From Fidelibacterota bacterium (GTDB lineage: Bacteria; Fidelibacterota; UBA8477; JABMPR01): a DNA stretch of 48,780 nt. The translations under genes were made by a program, and so were the position numbers. The notes under the pieces were generated by a model. The model did not search any database, had not been told where the DNA came from, and saw only the letters and a program-made list of their open reading frames with translations. Shown here piece by piece: positions 18,011-26,191 of the stretch; within the stretch, counting starts at the first letter, position 1; each line of letters begins with the position of its first letter. The stretch is from positions 1-48,780 of the forward strand of contig JAIPJM010000019.1 of NCBI GenBank assembly GCA_021734255.1, read 5' to 3'.

Positions 18011-19195
18011 TTGAGTTCACGTATCCTTTATCTATCCCTGTTTTTAATACCCATGATAATCTTTGGGGCAGAACTACAGATCAAGCCTTATACTCAGTGG
18101 ACTTTTGATACGCCCATCGAACAGGTCATTTTTCTGGAAAATGCACCGGGGTATCCCATTTATATGATCCGGACTGAGATGTTTATCAGGATCTATGACG
18201 AGCAGGGAGAAGAGGTGCGGAAGATCCAGCGGCTCGTGGATGACCGCTTTGAGCTTAATAGTGCCCGTACAGGGTTTATGCTGGTCCATGAACAGGAACT
18301 CTATGATTCACCCCAGACCGATAAACTTTCCTCTTTCCAGGTTTTTACTTCCCAGGGAGCACCGTATTATACAAATGTTCATCAATCGAATTTTGCGACA
18401 GGTGAGTTGGAATACCAACTCACAGATGATCTCAGTATTCTGATCACTGAGCGGGGTAAACCCTGGTTACTGAAGATGAATGCTGAGGATACCCTGCTCT
18501 TCCTGGAATCGGTCTCAGAGCAGGTTGTCGAAGGATGCGATCCATTCGTTCTGGCAACAAATTTGAAAAATGCTGGTGAAGTGGTCACTGCCAGCAGTTG
18601 TATCATTCCCGATACAGTTAGCGATTACACCACAACCGATATATCGATCTGGCAGGATGGTGAGCTGGTCGAAACGGTGGGACGCGTGGGTGGTGAGTTA
18701 CGTAGCATACGCAATATTCCTGATTCGGATTACTATTTCCTGGAAGTGGATAATAAGACCCAATCCAGCCTAACCCTGTTCAATAGGTCTAAACTTCTGG
18801 TTACCTACCCATGGAAAAGCTGGGAGATCAGGGCCATCGACCAGACCCAGGCATTCGTCATATCCGAAACGGATCTCAATGTTGTCAATTTAGGAGATGG
18901 CGCCGTTTCAGTCAGCTATCATCCCATTGAATTGACGGGAATAAGCGACGCAGCCTATATGCAGGAGTGGGGACTGTTTCTCTATTTGAGGTACCAGCTC
19001 TTTTTCGACCGCGATGGGAAGCAGGCTTTCAGGAATTTTATCCTGGAAGGCGTTGATCATTCCGGAGAATTGGTGCATCGTAGTTCATTCGGTACCTGGA
19101 GTACTGTGTTGCCAAAGATATCGCCCGTCGGCAAGAATAAGTTTGCCATCCATATCCATAACGCAGTCCTGCTGTATGAAATTGAATTAAAATAA
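18011..19195 (+). CDS. Exported protein of unknown function
   Basis: 394 residues, not recognised. The start is TTG, two bases after the preceding stop, and no strong ribosome site is visible, so translation probably depends on coupling with the upstream gene. The N-terminus (RILYLSLFLIPMIIFGAEL) is a signal peptide. The body has alternating short beta-type stretches (for example SSLTLFNRSKLLVTYPW and FVISETDLNVVNLGDGAVSV), suggesting a beta-propeller-like fold, as in the first gene of this operon, though I see no clear sequence relationship between the two. There is no sorting domain and no catalytic motif. Confidence 0.7.
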   Translation: MSSRILYLSLFLIPMIIFGAELQIKPYTQWTFDTPIEQVIFLENAPGYPIYMIRTEMFIRIYDEQGEEVRKIQRLVDDRFELNSARTGFMLVHEQELYDSPQTDKLSSFQVFTSQGAPYYTNVHQSNFATGELEYQLTDDLSILITERGKPWLLKMNAEDTLLFLESVSEQVVEGCDPFVLATNLKNAGEVVTASSCIIPDTVSDYTTTDISIWQDGELVETVGRVGGELRSIRNIPDSDYYFLEVDNKTQSSLTLFNRSKLLVTYPWKSWEIRAIDQTQAFVISETDLNVVNLGDGAVSVSYHPIELTGISDAAYMQEWGLFLYLRYQLFFDRDGKQAFRNFILEGVDHSGELVHRSSFGTWSTVLPKISPVGKNKFAIHIHNAVLLYEIELK

Positions 19196-19210
19196 AAACA
19201 GGAGTAACCA

Positions 19211-20272
19211 TTGACTATAAAGCACCTTTTACCAGTATTGTTAGTCGCCTTAATCATCGGCTGTGCAGCTCAGACAGATGAAGCAATGAGCCCTGAAAAG
19301 CCTTTCGGCCTTTCCAATGTTCAGCAATTGACATTCCTCGGTGACAACGGAGAGGCCTACTGGAGTCCCGATGGGCAACAGATCATTTTCCAGAGTAAAC
19401 GCGATGGACACGCATGTGATAAGATCTATATCATGAATGCCGACGGTTCTGATCAGCATATGGTCAGTCCGGACGTAGGCGCAAACACCTGCTCATACTT
19501 CAGCATGGAGCAGGAGCGTATTATTTTTGCTTCCACATTCGGCGTTGTAGACAGCTGCCCACCTCGGCCTAAGCCCCAGGGGAATAAATATTTATGGCCA
19601 TTATTTCCCTATGATATTTATTCTGCAAATCCCGATGGTTCAGATCTGGTGAAGATAAGAGAAAATGAGGGGTATGACGCAGAACCGACCGTCTCATATC
19701 TCACCGGACGGGTGATCTTTACATCAGAAATAGAGGATGATCTTGAACTATTCAGCATGAATATTGACGGCTCCGATGTAAAAAGAATTACGAATCACCT
19801 GGGCTATGATGGCGGTCCCTATTTCAGCCCAAATGCTGAAAAGATCGTTTGGCGCGCCTGGTACCCAGACAACGCAGAGGATTCCCTGCGCTGGCGCGAG
19901 AATATGGCCCTCAATCAGGTTGAAGCCGTTCCGCTGTCCATCTATGTCATGGATGCAACTGGCGAAAACCAGGTCAGACTGACCAAGAATGCTGCGACAA
20001 ACTGGGCGCCATCGTGGCATCCGGATGGCGAGCATGTTGTCTTTTCATCAAACATGGATGACTGGAATGAGGAAGCCGGTGCCTATGGCCATAATTTTGA
20101 GCTTTACATGATCAATACAGATGGAACCGGTCTGAAGCGCCTGACCAATAACAGCTATTTTGATAGTTTCCCCATGTTCAGTCCCGATGGGAAGCACATG
20201 GCTTTTGCATCCAATAGAGATGCTGAGAACCCCAGAGCAACTCACATTTTTGTTGCAGACTGGAACGACTAG
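19211..20272 (+). CDS. TolB-like PD40 beta-propeller lipoprotein
   Basis: 353 residues. The start is TTG with GGAG 6 bases upstream. The N-terminus has a lipobox (LIIGC), so signal peptidase II should process it and a lipid anchor would hold it in a membrane. The body carries PD40/WD40-like repeats of the TolB/DPP-IV N-terminal type: YWSPDGQQIIFQSKRDG, YFSPNAEKIVWRAW, SWHPDGEHVVFSSN and MFSPDGKHMAFASN, each followed by an IYIMNADGSD- or LYMINTDGTG-type strand. Without a peptidase domain it is probably a binding or scaffold propeller. Last gene of the four-gene exported operon, 15 bases after its neighbour. It lacks the N-terminal TolB domain, so it is not TolB itself. Confidence 0.85.
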   Translation: MTIKHLLPVLLVALIIGCAAQTDEAMSPEKPFGLSNVQQLTFLGDNGEAYWSPDGQQIIFQSKRDGHACDKIYIMNADGSDQHMVSPDVGANTCSYFSMEQERIIFASTFGVVDSCPPRPKPQGNKYLWPLFPYDIYSANPDGSDLVKIRENEGYDAEPTVSYLTGRVIFTSEIEDDLELFSMNIDGSDVKRITNHLGYDGGPYFSPNAEKIVWRAWYPDNAEDSLRWRENMALNQVEAVPLSIYVMDATGENQVRLTKNAATNWAPSWHPDGEHVVFSSNMDDWNEEAGAYGHNFELYMINTDGTGLKRLTNNSYFDSFPMFSPDGKHMAFASNRDAENPRATHIFVADWND

Positions 20273-20294
20273 CCTTTTATCAACTAAACCTAAA

Positions 20295-20389
20295 CTGTCA
20301 TTCTGAGCCGAAGGGGAAGAATCTTGAACGCAGACCTCGAAACAAGGGTCAAGATCCTTCGTGTCGCCCAGCTCTGCTCAGGATGACAG
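20295..20389. repeat. Dispersed palindromic repeat (TGTCATTCTGAGC family)
   Basis: The ends are inverted copies: CTGTCATTCTGAGC at 20295-20308 and GCTCAGGATGACAG at 20376-20389, with 13 of 14 bases complementary. An inner pair (AGAATCTTGA / TCAAGATCCT) extends the fold to a long hairpin of about 95 nt. Elements with these termini are widespread in intergenic regions of many bacterial genomes; there is no open reading frame and no transposase. The right end touches the start of the next gene. Confidence 0.8.
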
Positions 20390-20390
20390 G

Positions 20391-20585
20391 GTGAGTGAAT
20401 TGCGAAGACTTCTTTTTATATACCTGCCATACGGCGCTATAGACCTCATCCTGACTCTGGCAATCATTCTTGAGCTGCTAACGAAACGTTACGAGCTTTT
20501 GTGGGCAAATGTCCCCATCCTCATTTGGGGCTTGATCTCCTTTAATCGAAAAGTGAAAACACTGGATCATGATATTTCTGATTGA
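20391..20585 (+). CDS. Small membrane protein, unknown function
   Basis: About 64 residues from the GTG at 20391, with two hydrophobic segments (LLFIYLPYGAIDLILTLAII and LWANVPILIWGLISF). No family recognised. The ribosome site is AGGA at 20380-20383, inside the end of the dispersed repeat, 7 bases before the GTG. It overlaps the next membrane-protein gene by 17 bases, which supports its being a real gene. A longer form from a GTG at 20361 would be encoded mostly by the repeat and is less likely. Confidence 0.55.
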   Translation: MSELRRLLFIYLPYGAIDLILTLAIILELLTKRYELLWANVPILIWGLISFNRKVKTLDHDISD

Positions 20586-21198
20586 GCTGGCACTTTTCAT
20601 CATGACCGGACTGCTGATCTTCCACGCGATCCGCAGTCGTTCAGCTCAGTTCGCTCTGTTCTTCTGGCAGGCAGGGATGGTTCTGGGGCTCCTGCGGGAG
20701 GTCGCCATGGCTAAGCTCAGCGGACTATATACCTATGGTGATTTCATACTGACGATCGGACCTGTGCCGTTTGCGATGCTGCTCCTATGGCCAAACCTGG
20801 CCTACATCAGCTGGGAGTGGGCGAACAATTATCTGGGGAAAGAATATTTCCATGAACGCGCCATGGGCCAGCACTTGCCCCTCATTTTTTTGACGATGAT
20901 GCTGGCGTCATTCCTGTTCGAGTCGCTGTTTCATCAATTCCAACTGATTCAATGGACCCTGGATCCCGCCATTCCCATTATGCTGGGCTCTGTACCACTG
21001 CTGGCCCCATTTGCCTATGGGTTCACTGGGCTTGTATTTATCAAGACCTTTAAAATTCTCTGGAACAGACCAGGGGAGAGCCGGTTTTCGGTGTTGACCA
21101 AACTGATCCTGGTTCAGCCGATCGGAGTCCTGATCATCATGGGATTACTGATGATCACCAACCTTCTCATCGTCCTCATATTCATAGACAAGATGTAG
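20569..21198 (+). CDS. Polytopic membrane protein, unknown function
   Basis: 209 residues with about six hydrophobic segments, starting at ATG inside the end of the preceding small membrane-protein gene. The motif GLYTYGDFILTIGPVPFAM and the following PNLAYISWEW recall the loop between membrane helices in carotenoid-hydratase-like (DUF422/CruF) proteins, but the match is weak and by eye. The two small genes may encode subunits of one membrane complex. No other carotenoid gene is present in the window. Confidence 0.65.
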   Translation: MIFLIELALFIMTGLLIFHAIRSRSAQFALFFWQAGMVLGLLREVAMAKLSGLYTYGDFILTIGPVPFAMLLLWPNLAYISWEWANNYLGKEYFHERAMGQHLPLIFLTMMLASFLFESLFHQFQLIQWTLDPAIPIMLGSVPLLAPFAYGFTGLVFIKTFKILWNRPGESRFSVLTKLILVQPIGVLIIMGLLMITNLLIVLIFIDKM

Positions 21199-21267
21199 AT
21201 TGCCCTTACTTGCGGCTGGGATTTTTATTGCATTTCATTAGGGGATATTTGTTTTCCGAATGATTCT

Positions 21268-21329
21268 TGTGCCCGAGATCCGTCTACGCGATCGCTCCGC
21301 TTTCGCTACGCCGCGACAGGCTGGAGTCG
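21268..21329 (-). repeat. Partial duplicate of the tRNA-Leu 3' end, split by 42 bp
   Basis: TGTGCCCGAGA at 21268-21278 and CTGGAGTCG at 21321-21329 repeat, in order and strand, the adjacent pieces 21383-21393 and 21394-21402 of the tRNA-Leu gene. In the tRNA they are contiguous; here 42 GC-rich bases (21279-21320, containing GCGATCGC) separate them. This looks like a duplicated tRNA 3' end, interrupted after duplication. Confidence 0.55.
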
Positions 21330-21384
21330 CACTGAATTCGCTTCAACTTCTTCATCTTCTAATATGATAAACAAACGAGAAGTG

Positions 21385-21470
21385 TGCCCGAGACTGGAGT
21401 CGAACCAGCACGTACTATAAGGTACACTAGGTCCTGAACCTAGCGCGTCTACCAATTCCGCCACCCGGGC
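21385..21470 (-). tRNA. tRNA-Leu (anticodon CAG)
   Basis: Read on the minus strand, the 86-nt sequence folds as a class II (long variable arm) tRNA. The acceptor GCCCGGG pairs with CTCGGGC (one G-T), the D arm holds TTGGTAGACGC, and the anticodon stem CTAGG/CCTAG surrounds loop TTCAGGA with anticodon CAG. The T arm is CTGGTTCGACTCCAG. The discriminator base is A, as required for leucine. The 3' CCA is not encoded, so a CCA-adding enzyme must supply it. Confidence 0.95.
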
Positions 21471-21485
21471 ATCAAAAAGCCCGTG

Positions 21486-21514
21486 AATGTAATCTAGTGT
21501 CTATCGCCTGTCAA
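21486..21514 (-). promoter_or_regulatory. Promoter of tRNA-Leu
   Basis: On the minus strand, TTGACA (21514-21509), a 17-bp spacer, then TACATT (21491-21486), 15 bases before the mature tRNA 5' end. The -35 box is perfect and the -10 box matches 4 of 6, so the leader would be short. Confidence 0.6.
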
Positions 21515-21615
21515 TCCTGAAAATGCTGTGAATGGAGAGTATTATTTAACGATATCAATCGTGGGAAAAAGCATGCATCCCATTAATTTACTGCCAATGA
21601 AATTGTAGGAGCATC

Positions 21616-22137
21616 ATGAGCTTTAAACTACTATCAGAAGCAGTACCCATCGCGCTTGGACAACGCTTCAAATCCTTTGTCTCAGGTGAAGCGGATCCTG
21701 ATCGCTATATCCTGAATTACTATCGGAGCGAGAACAAAGGCCAGGTATATGCCCACCTTGTGTTTGGACCCCTCTCGCAGGGACCTCCAGGACATGTACA
21801 TGGTGGTGCAATTTCGGCCATATTTGACGAACTCATGGGTGTCTGCTGCTGGGTGAATGGATATCCAGCCCTGACAGCCCAATACACGACCCGTTTCCTC
21901 AAACCAGTACCACTCGGGAAGGACATGCTGTTTAGTGCTTGGATCAAGGATCGAGATGCAAACAAGATCGTCCTGAAATGCGAACTCATTGATGAGAGCG
22001 AGAATCGATATGCTGAGGGGAAAGGACTTTTTATATCACAGGATATCAGTACTTTTGAACAAATGAGTAAGGCTGGTCAGTCAGCACATGAGCATCTGCA
22101 GCAGTTTGTCTCTATTCAATCAGGAACGAAGGAGTAA
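21616..22137 (+). CDS. PaaI-type hotdog thioesterase
   Basis: 173 residues. The motif GHVHGGAISAIFDELMG is the active-site region of PaaI/THEM4-type hotdog thioesterases, and YTTRFLKPVPLG marks the following strand. Such enzymes hydrolyse acyl-CoA thioesters, usually as oligomers in the cytoplasm; the acyl group here is unknown. The ATG has GTAGGAG 5 bases upstream. It begins a run of short, closely spaced genes (3 bases to the next). Confidence 0.85.
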   Translation: MSFKLLSEAVPIALGQRFKSFVSGEADPDRYILNYYRSENKGQVYAHLVFGPLSQGPPGHVHGGAISAIFDELMGVCCWVNGYPALTAQYTTRFLKPVPLGKDMLFSAWIKDRDANKIVLKCELIDESENRYAEGKGLFISQDISTFEQMSKAGQSAHEHLQQFVSIQSGTKE

Positions 22138-22140
22138 ATC

Positions 22141-22332
22141 ATGGCCTGGACATTCAAATTTGAATTGGATAAATACGAAGTAGAAGATCTGAAGATCATT
22201 CTGGAAAAATTAAAAAAACGAGATGTTAAGAAGGTTGAGGTCTCGGTGAACGGGGATGTCCGTAAACTGGCAACCAATATGCTTAAATCAGTATATGATC
22301 AGGAAGACTTCTTCAAGGATGATCGCTGGTAG
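22141..22332 (+). CDS. Small conserved-looking protein, unknown function
   Basis: 63 residues, charged (KLKKRDVKKVEV), with a probable helix-strand-helix layout and no known motif. The ATG directly follows the thioesterase stop, with GAAGGAG inside the end of that gene, so translation is likely coupled. The hydrophobic/charged periodicity and good ribosome site argue for a real gene; function unknown. Confidence 0.6.
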   Translation: MAWTFKFELDKYEVEDLKIILEKLKKRDVKKVEVSVNGDVRKLATNMLKSVYDQEDFFKDDRW

Positions 22333-22351
22333 TAATTGAGGGATCTGCAAG

Positions 22352-22966
22352 TTGTCCCCATCCGATAATACATCCGGGATCGAACCGATCATCCCGCGCT
22401 GGGAATGGCGGATCTTTGCTGAGAACCCCAGTGAGCTGCAAAACTATTTCAAGTCCCTTGCGCCTCTTCGTAGAGAAAAAACGGATCAGGTTTACTTCCT
22501 TGTACCCCAGCCTGACCTCAACTTGAAATTCAGATATGATCAATTCGATTTAAAACAACTGGTGGAAATCAACTCCCAGGGTTTTCAGAAGTGGACCCCT
22601 ATATACAAAAGTCCTATTCCACTGGGGGATAGGGACGTAGACAAACTCTTAGGTATCCTGGGTATGGTTCCTCAACGTTCACACCAGGCAGGGGAATACA
22701 TTGACCCAGTAGATATATTTTTAGGCAATCCTGATATTGTGAAGGTCCAGGTGGAAAAGTATCGGGAGAAATACCGGATCGATGGCGTAAGTTGTGAATA
22801 TGCAGCGATCAAAAATGATACGCTCAAGCTGGTCACCATTGCCATAGAGGATGCAGATCCATTAAACATCAGTCATGTAAAGGCAAAGCTTCACATCAAG
22901 ACTGAAGAAAATGTCAGTTATCCGGCTGCACTTAAACAGAGTCTCAACTATAAACCTGCGAGGTAG
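22352..22966 (+). CDS. Divergent CYTH-like protein
   Basis: 204 residues. The order of elements (WEWRIFAENPSELQNYF, then TDQVYFLVPQPDLNLKFRYD, then VQVEKYREKYRIDGVSCEYA) follows the strand pattern of the CYTH (CyaB-thiamine triphosphatase) fold, and a canonical CYTH gene begins 3 bases downstream. The usual ExExK opening is not present; only WEWR remains. It may therefore bind but not hydrolyse triphosphates, or have another substrate. The start is TTG with GAGGGA 8 bases upstream. Confidence 0.55.
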   Translation: MSPSDNTSGIEPIIPRWEWRIFAENPSELQNYFKSLAPLRREKTDQVYFLVPQPDLNLKFRYDQFDLKQLVEINSQGFQKWTPIYKSPIPLGDRDVDKLLGILGMVPQRSHQAGEYIDPVDIFLGNPDIVKVQVEKYREKYRIDGVSCEYAAIKNDTLKLVTIAIEDADPLNISHVKAKLHIKTEENVSYPAALKQSLNYKPAR

Positions 22967-22969
22967 ACG

Positions 22970-23446
22970 ATGGAAAATGAAATAGAACGAAAATTTCTGG
23001 TCACATCAGACGTTTACAGAACACTTGCGCAGGGTGAAGCTTATAAGCAGGGATATCTCAACAGCGATAAAGAGCGAGTTATCCGCATCCGCACCAAATC
23101 AACAACGGCCTTCCTGACGATCAAAACGCTGCAAAAGGGTCTGGTCAGAAAAGAATTCGAGTACCAGATACCGCTGGATCATGCAGAATACCTCCTTGAG
23201 CACGTTTGCGAAAGACCCATCATCGAAAAAACACGCTACCACATCGACCATGGTGATCATACCTGGGAGGTGGATGAATTCCATGGTGAGAATGAAGGCT
23301 TGATCATCGCCGAGGTAGAACTGGAAGCAGCTGATGAGGATGTTGTCCTGCCTGATTGGATAGGTAAAGAAGTGAGCGATGACTGGCGTTACTACAATTC
23401 AAATTTATTGCAGCATCCATTCAACCTGTGGAAGTCTGACACTTGA
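22970..23446 (+). CDS. CYTH domain inorganic triphosphatase-like protein
   Basis: 158 residues. The N-terminal ExExK signature is present as ENEIERKFLV, followed by QGYLN, RVIRIRTKSTTAFLTIKT, VRKEFEYQIP, IIEKTRYHI and WEVDEFHGENEGLIIAEVELE, the ordered strands of the CYTH tunnel. Small proteins of this type (NE1496/ClTTM class) hydrolyse inorganic triphosphate with a divalent metal in the cytoplasm. The next gene, a Na/Pi cotransporter, overlaps its stop by 4 bases, so a shared role in phosphate handling is plausible. Confidence 0.9.
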   Translation: MENEIERKFLVTSDVYRTLAQGEAYKQGYLNSDKERVIRIRTKSTTAFLTIKTLQKGLVRKEFEYQIPLDHAEYLLEHVCERPIIEKTRYHIDHGDHTWEVDEFHGENEGLIIAEVELEAADEDVVLPDWIGKEVSDDWRYYNSNLLQHPFNLWKSDT

Positions 23447-25227
23447 TAAGAGGTAGATCATATTTCACCGTCTGCCTGATCATTTCGATAGGTGTGCTTA
23501 ACCCGGTAATGGGGGCAGATGGAAGTGTTCCTCCTATCTCGTGGGGATTCCTGATCATGGGCTTGCTGGGTGGTCTATCCCTGTTCCTGTATGGCATGGG
23601 TAAAATGAGCCATGGAATGAAGCAGGCTGCCGGAAACCGTCTGCGCCTTATTTTGGCTGCCCTGACAAAACACCGCATGGTTGGATTCAGCTTTGGCGCT
23701 TTTGTAACGATGATCATTCAAAGCAGCAGTGCGACCACGGTCATGCTCGTTAGTTTTGTCCAGGCAGAGTTAATGACCTATACGCAGTCTCTGGCTGTCA
23801 TCATTGGAGCAGGTGTAGGTACAACGATCACTGCCCAACTCATCGCTTTTAAATTAACAGACTACGCCTTGGTGATGATCAGCATCGGTTTCTTCATGAC
23901 GCTCCTGAGCAAACGGGAGGCAATACAACATATCGGGGAAGCACTCCTGGGCTTTGGGATATTGTTCTTTGGTATGAAACTGATGTCAGATTCCATGGCA
24001 CCTCTGCGTAGCTATGCACCATTTATTCAGATCATGGAAGGGCTGGATAATCGATTACTTGGTCTACTCATTGGAACACTTTTTACTGCATTGATCCAGA
24101 GTAGTAGTGCCTTTATTGGAATTGTCATCGTCCTGTCTCAACAGGGCCTCCTCTCGCTTGAAGCAGGGATACCACTCATCCTGGGTGCCAATATCGGTAC
24201 CTGTATTACAGCAGGACTTGCTAGTATCGGCACGAATAAAGATGCCAAAAGGGTTGCTCTGGCCCATGTAATCTTCAAAATAGGCGGCGTCTTGATCTTT
24301 ATTTGGTTTGTAGACCCTTTGGCGGAATTTGTGCGTAGTATTTCACCTGTTTCAGATTTAACAGGTATAGAGAAATTGGCAGTGGACACACCACGACAGA
24401 TCGCCAATGCCCATACGCTGTTCAACGTATCCCTGGGTTTACTCTTCTTACCTTTTACCACAGTATTCGCTGCTTTGATCTACAAACTATTACCAGATTC
24501 GCCGGTTGACAAAGGCGTCGTACCGGCTACCTGGCATATCAAGGACAGCAGTATTGCCACACCAGATGTTGCGCTTGATCTGGCGCGTGCAGAGGTCGCG
24601 CGCATGGCCAAGATCTTGGGTCGCATGCTTGAAGCCGTGATCAAACCATTTATTAGCCCGGATCCCGGTGCCGACCGGATCTACCCCCAGTTGTCGCTCA
24701 TGGAGGGGATCGAAATGCGGGATAAGAAAGTTGATTATCTGGAATATCGCGTATCTGCTTACCTCATGAAGATCGCCCAGCAGCAATTGACAGATAAGCA
24801 GGTCAGAGAGGTCTCAACCATGATCTCCATCGTCAGCGACATGGAATCCATTGGCGATATCATTAAGCGGAATATCATTCCCCTGATCGCAAAGAAGCGA
24901 GCCCTGGACCTGGACTTTTCTGAAGCCGGTAAGGAGGAGCTGATCCTTTATCACACAAAGATTTGTAAGCAGATGGCTCGGCTTAGAACGGCCTTCTCAG
25001 GACCCCGGATCACCCAGGCTGAGAAGATTCTGAAAAAAGAGGAAAAATACCTTGATCTGGAAGCCAGATACAGAAGCTCGCATCTGGAACGCATCGGCCA
25101 TGCTCAGCCAGAATCCATCAAAACGCATGAGATCCACATGGAGTTACTGGACATGCTGAAACGCATCAATGTGTATACTGGAGATATCGCTAAAACCATG
25201 TACCTCTTTCAGAATAAAGGCGAATAG
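23443..25227 (+). CDS. Na+/phosphate cotransporter with PhoU-like C-domain
   Basis: 594 residues of the NptA/Na-Pi cotransporter family. Two inverted-repeat halves carry the signature QSSS motifs (IIQSSSATTVML and LIQSSSAFIGIVI) within about nine membrane helices; the last 200 residues are a PhoU-like helical domain (SIVSDMESIGDIIKRNI). It should move phosphate (or another anion) with sodium across the inner membrane. The start is TTG, overlapping the CYTH stop, and the N-terminus looks like a cleavable signal (VLNPVMGADG). Translational coupling with the triphosphatase gene is likely. Confidence 0.9.
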   Translation: MIRGRSYFTVCLIISIGVLNPVMGADGSVPPISWGFLIMGLLGGLSLFLYGMGKMSHGMKQAAGNRLRLILAALTKHRMVGFSFGAFVTMIIQSSSATTVMLVSFVQAELMTYTQSLAVIIGAGVGTTITAQLIAFKLTDYALVMISIGFFMTLLSKREAIQHIGEALLGFGILFFGMKLMSDSMAPLRSYAPFIQIMEGLDNRLLGLLIGTLFTALIQSSSAFIGIVIVLSQQGLLSLEAGIPLILGANIGTCITAGLASIGTNKDAKRVALAHVIFKIGGVLIFIWFVDPLAEFVRSISPVSDLTGIEKLAVDTPRQIANAHTLFNVSLGLLFLPFTTVFAALIYKLLPDSPVDKGVVPATWHIKDSSIATPDVALDLARAEVARMAKILGRMLEAVIKPFISPDPGADRIYPQLSLMEGIEMRDKKVDYLEYRVSAYLMKIAQQQLTDKQVREVSTMISIVSDMESIGDIIKRNIIPLIAKKRALDLDFSEAGKEELILYHTKICKQMARLRTAFSGPRITQAEKILKKEEKYLDLEARYRSSHLERIGHAQPESIKTHEIHMELLDMLKRINVYTGDIAKTMYLFQNKGE

Positions 25228-25229
25228 GC

Positions 25230-25688
25230 ATGAAGGAACGCACAGTGTTGGTATCCGCCTGTCTGTTAGGCGAGACCTGTCGCTACGATGGCAAGCATAG
25301 TGCGAGAGCTGAACTTCGCCGATTACTTGAAGGTGATGCGGTCATTCCGGTCTGTCCTGAAGTGGCAGGGGGCCTCTCCACACCGCGCCCACCTGCAGAA
25401 TTATCAGGTGAGAAAGTTCTGCGAGAGAATGGGGAGGATGTGACCGCTCAATTCCATAACGGTGCAAGAGAGTGTCTTGAAGAAGCCCAGAAGCATGACA
25501 TTTCCCTGGCCATTCTGAAAAGCAGGAGCCCCTCATGTGGCTGTGGCGACGTCTACGATGGAACCTTTACAAACACACTACGACTGGGGAACGGCGTGTT
25601 TACGGATCTTCTACTATCAAAGGGGATCGACTGCATCTCGGATGAAGATTTGCTTAAGGATAGTACCACTAAAAAACCGTCGGCTTAA
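25230..25688 (+). CDS. DUF523 (TudS-like) protein
   Basis: 152 residues. The family motifs are VSACLLGETCRYDG, VIPVCPEVAGGLSTPR and LKSRSPSCGCG. Cysteines at 11, 17, 42, 103 and 105 include those that in the studied member TudS hold a [4Fe-4S] cluster and remove sulfur from thiouracil. A role in thiopyrimidine desulfuration or tRNA-derived base salvage is therefore possible, but most DUF523 proteins are untested. It begins 2 bases after the transporter gene, so it is in the same operon. Confidence 0.85.
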   Translation: MKERTVLVSACLLGETCRYDGKHSARAELRRLLEGDAVIPVCPEVAGGLSTPRPPAELSGEKVLRENGEDVTAQFHNGARECLEEAQKHDISLAILKSRSPSCGCGDVYDGTFTNTLRLGNGVFTDLLLSKGIDCISDEDLLKDSTTKKPSA

Positions 25689-25798
25689 ATTTTTTCGTAA
25701 CCAATTCCAACTTTTAAGCTCAAACATTAGTGAGATCGCTTTTTGGACTATAGAAATAAACGTGGTGCTGGTGCAGGTACCAGAATTGGAGCAATAAA

Positions 25799-26167
25799 AT
25801 GACTGAAAATTTGACAAAACAGGATTTCCTCGATAAAGTTTTTGATTACGAGAATGAAGAGGAATGGAACTATAAAGGGGATACACCCTGTATCATTGAT
25901 TTCTGGGCAGAATGGTGTGGACCCTGTAAAATGGTTGCCCCCGTCCTGGAAGAACTCTCCGAAGAATATGATGGCAAGGTAAAAGTCTACAAAGTGGATA
26001 CGGAAACAGAACAGGAATTATCAGCTGTTTTTGGTATTCGCAGTATCCCATCCTTGTTGTTTGTCCCGGTGGGTGAGAAACCGCAGATGGCAGCTGGGGC
26101 ACTTCCCAAGGAATCATTCGTGCAAGCCTTTAAAGAGGTTTTAGGCGTTGATCCAGTAGCTGCCTAG
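25799..26167 (+). CDS. trxA: Thioredoxin
   Basis: 122 residues with the redox motif at W39-C40-G41-P42-C43 (FWAEWCGPCKMVAP), and the cis-Pro region GIRSIPSLLFVP. It reduces protein disulfides in the cytoplasm, using thioredoxin reductase (not in this window). The N-terminus is about 15 residues longer than E. coli TrxA, with an acidic stretch (YENEEEWNYKGD). The preceding gap of 110 bases suggests its own promoter, though no clear one was seen; a strong terminator follows. Confidence 0.9.
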   Translation: MTENLTKQDFLDKVFDYENEEEWNYKGDTPCIIDFWAEWCGPCKMVAPVLEELSEEYDGKVKVYKVDTETEQELSAVFGIRSIPSLLFVPVGEKPQMAAGALPKESFVQAFKEVLGVDPVAA

Positions 26168-26191
26168 TTAATACTTCCATTAAGATAGACT

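Noticed and set aside
21199..21470. Integrated genomic island at tRNA-Leu
   Set aside because: The duplicated tRNA end is only 115 bp away and no integrase or cargo gene lies between.
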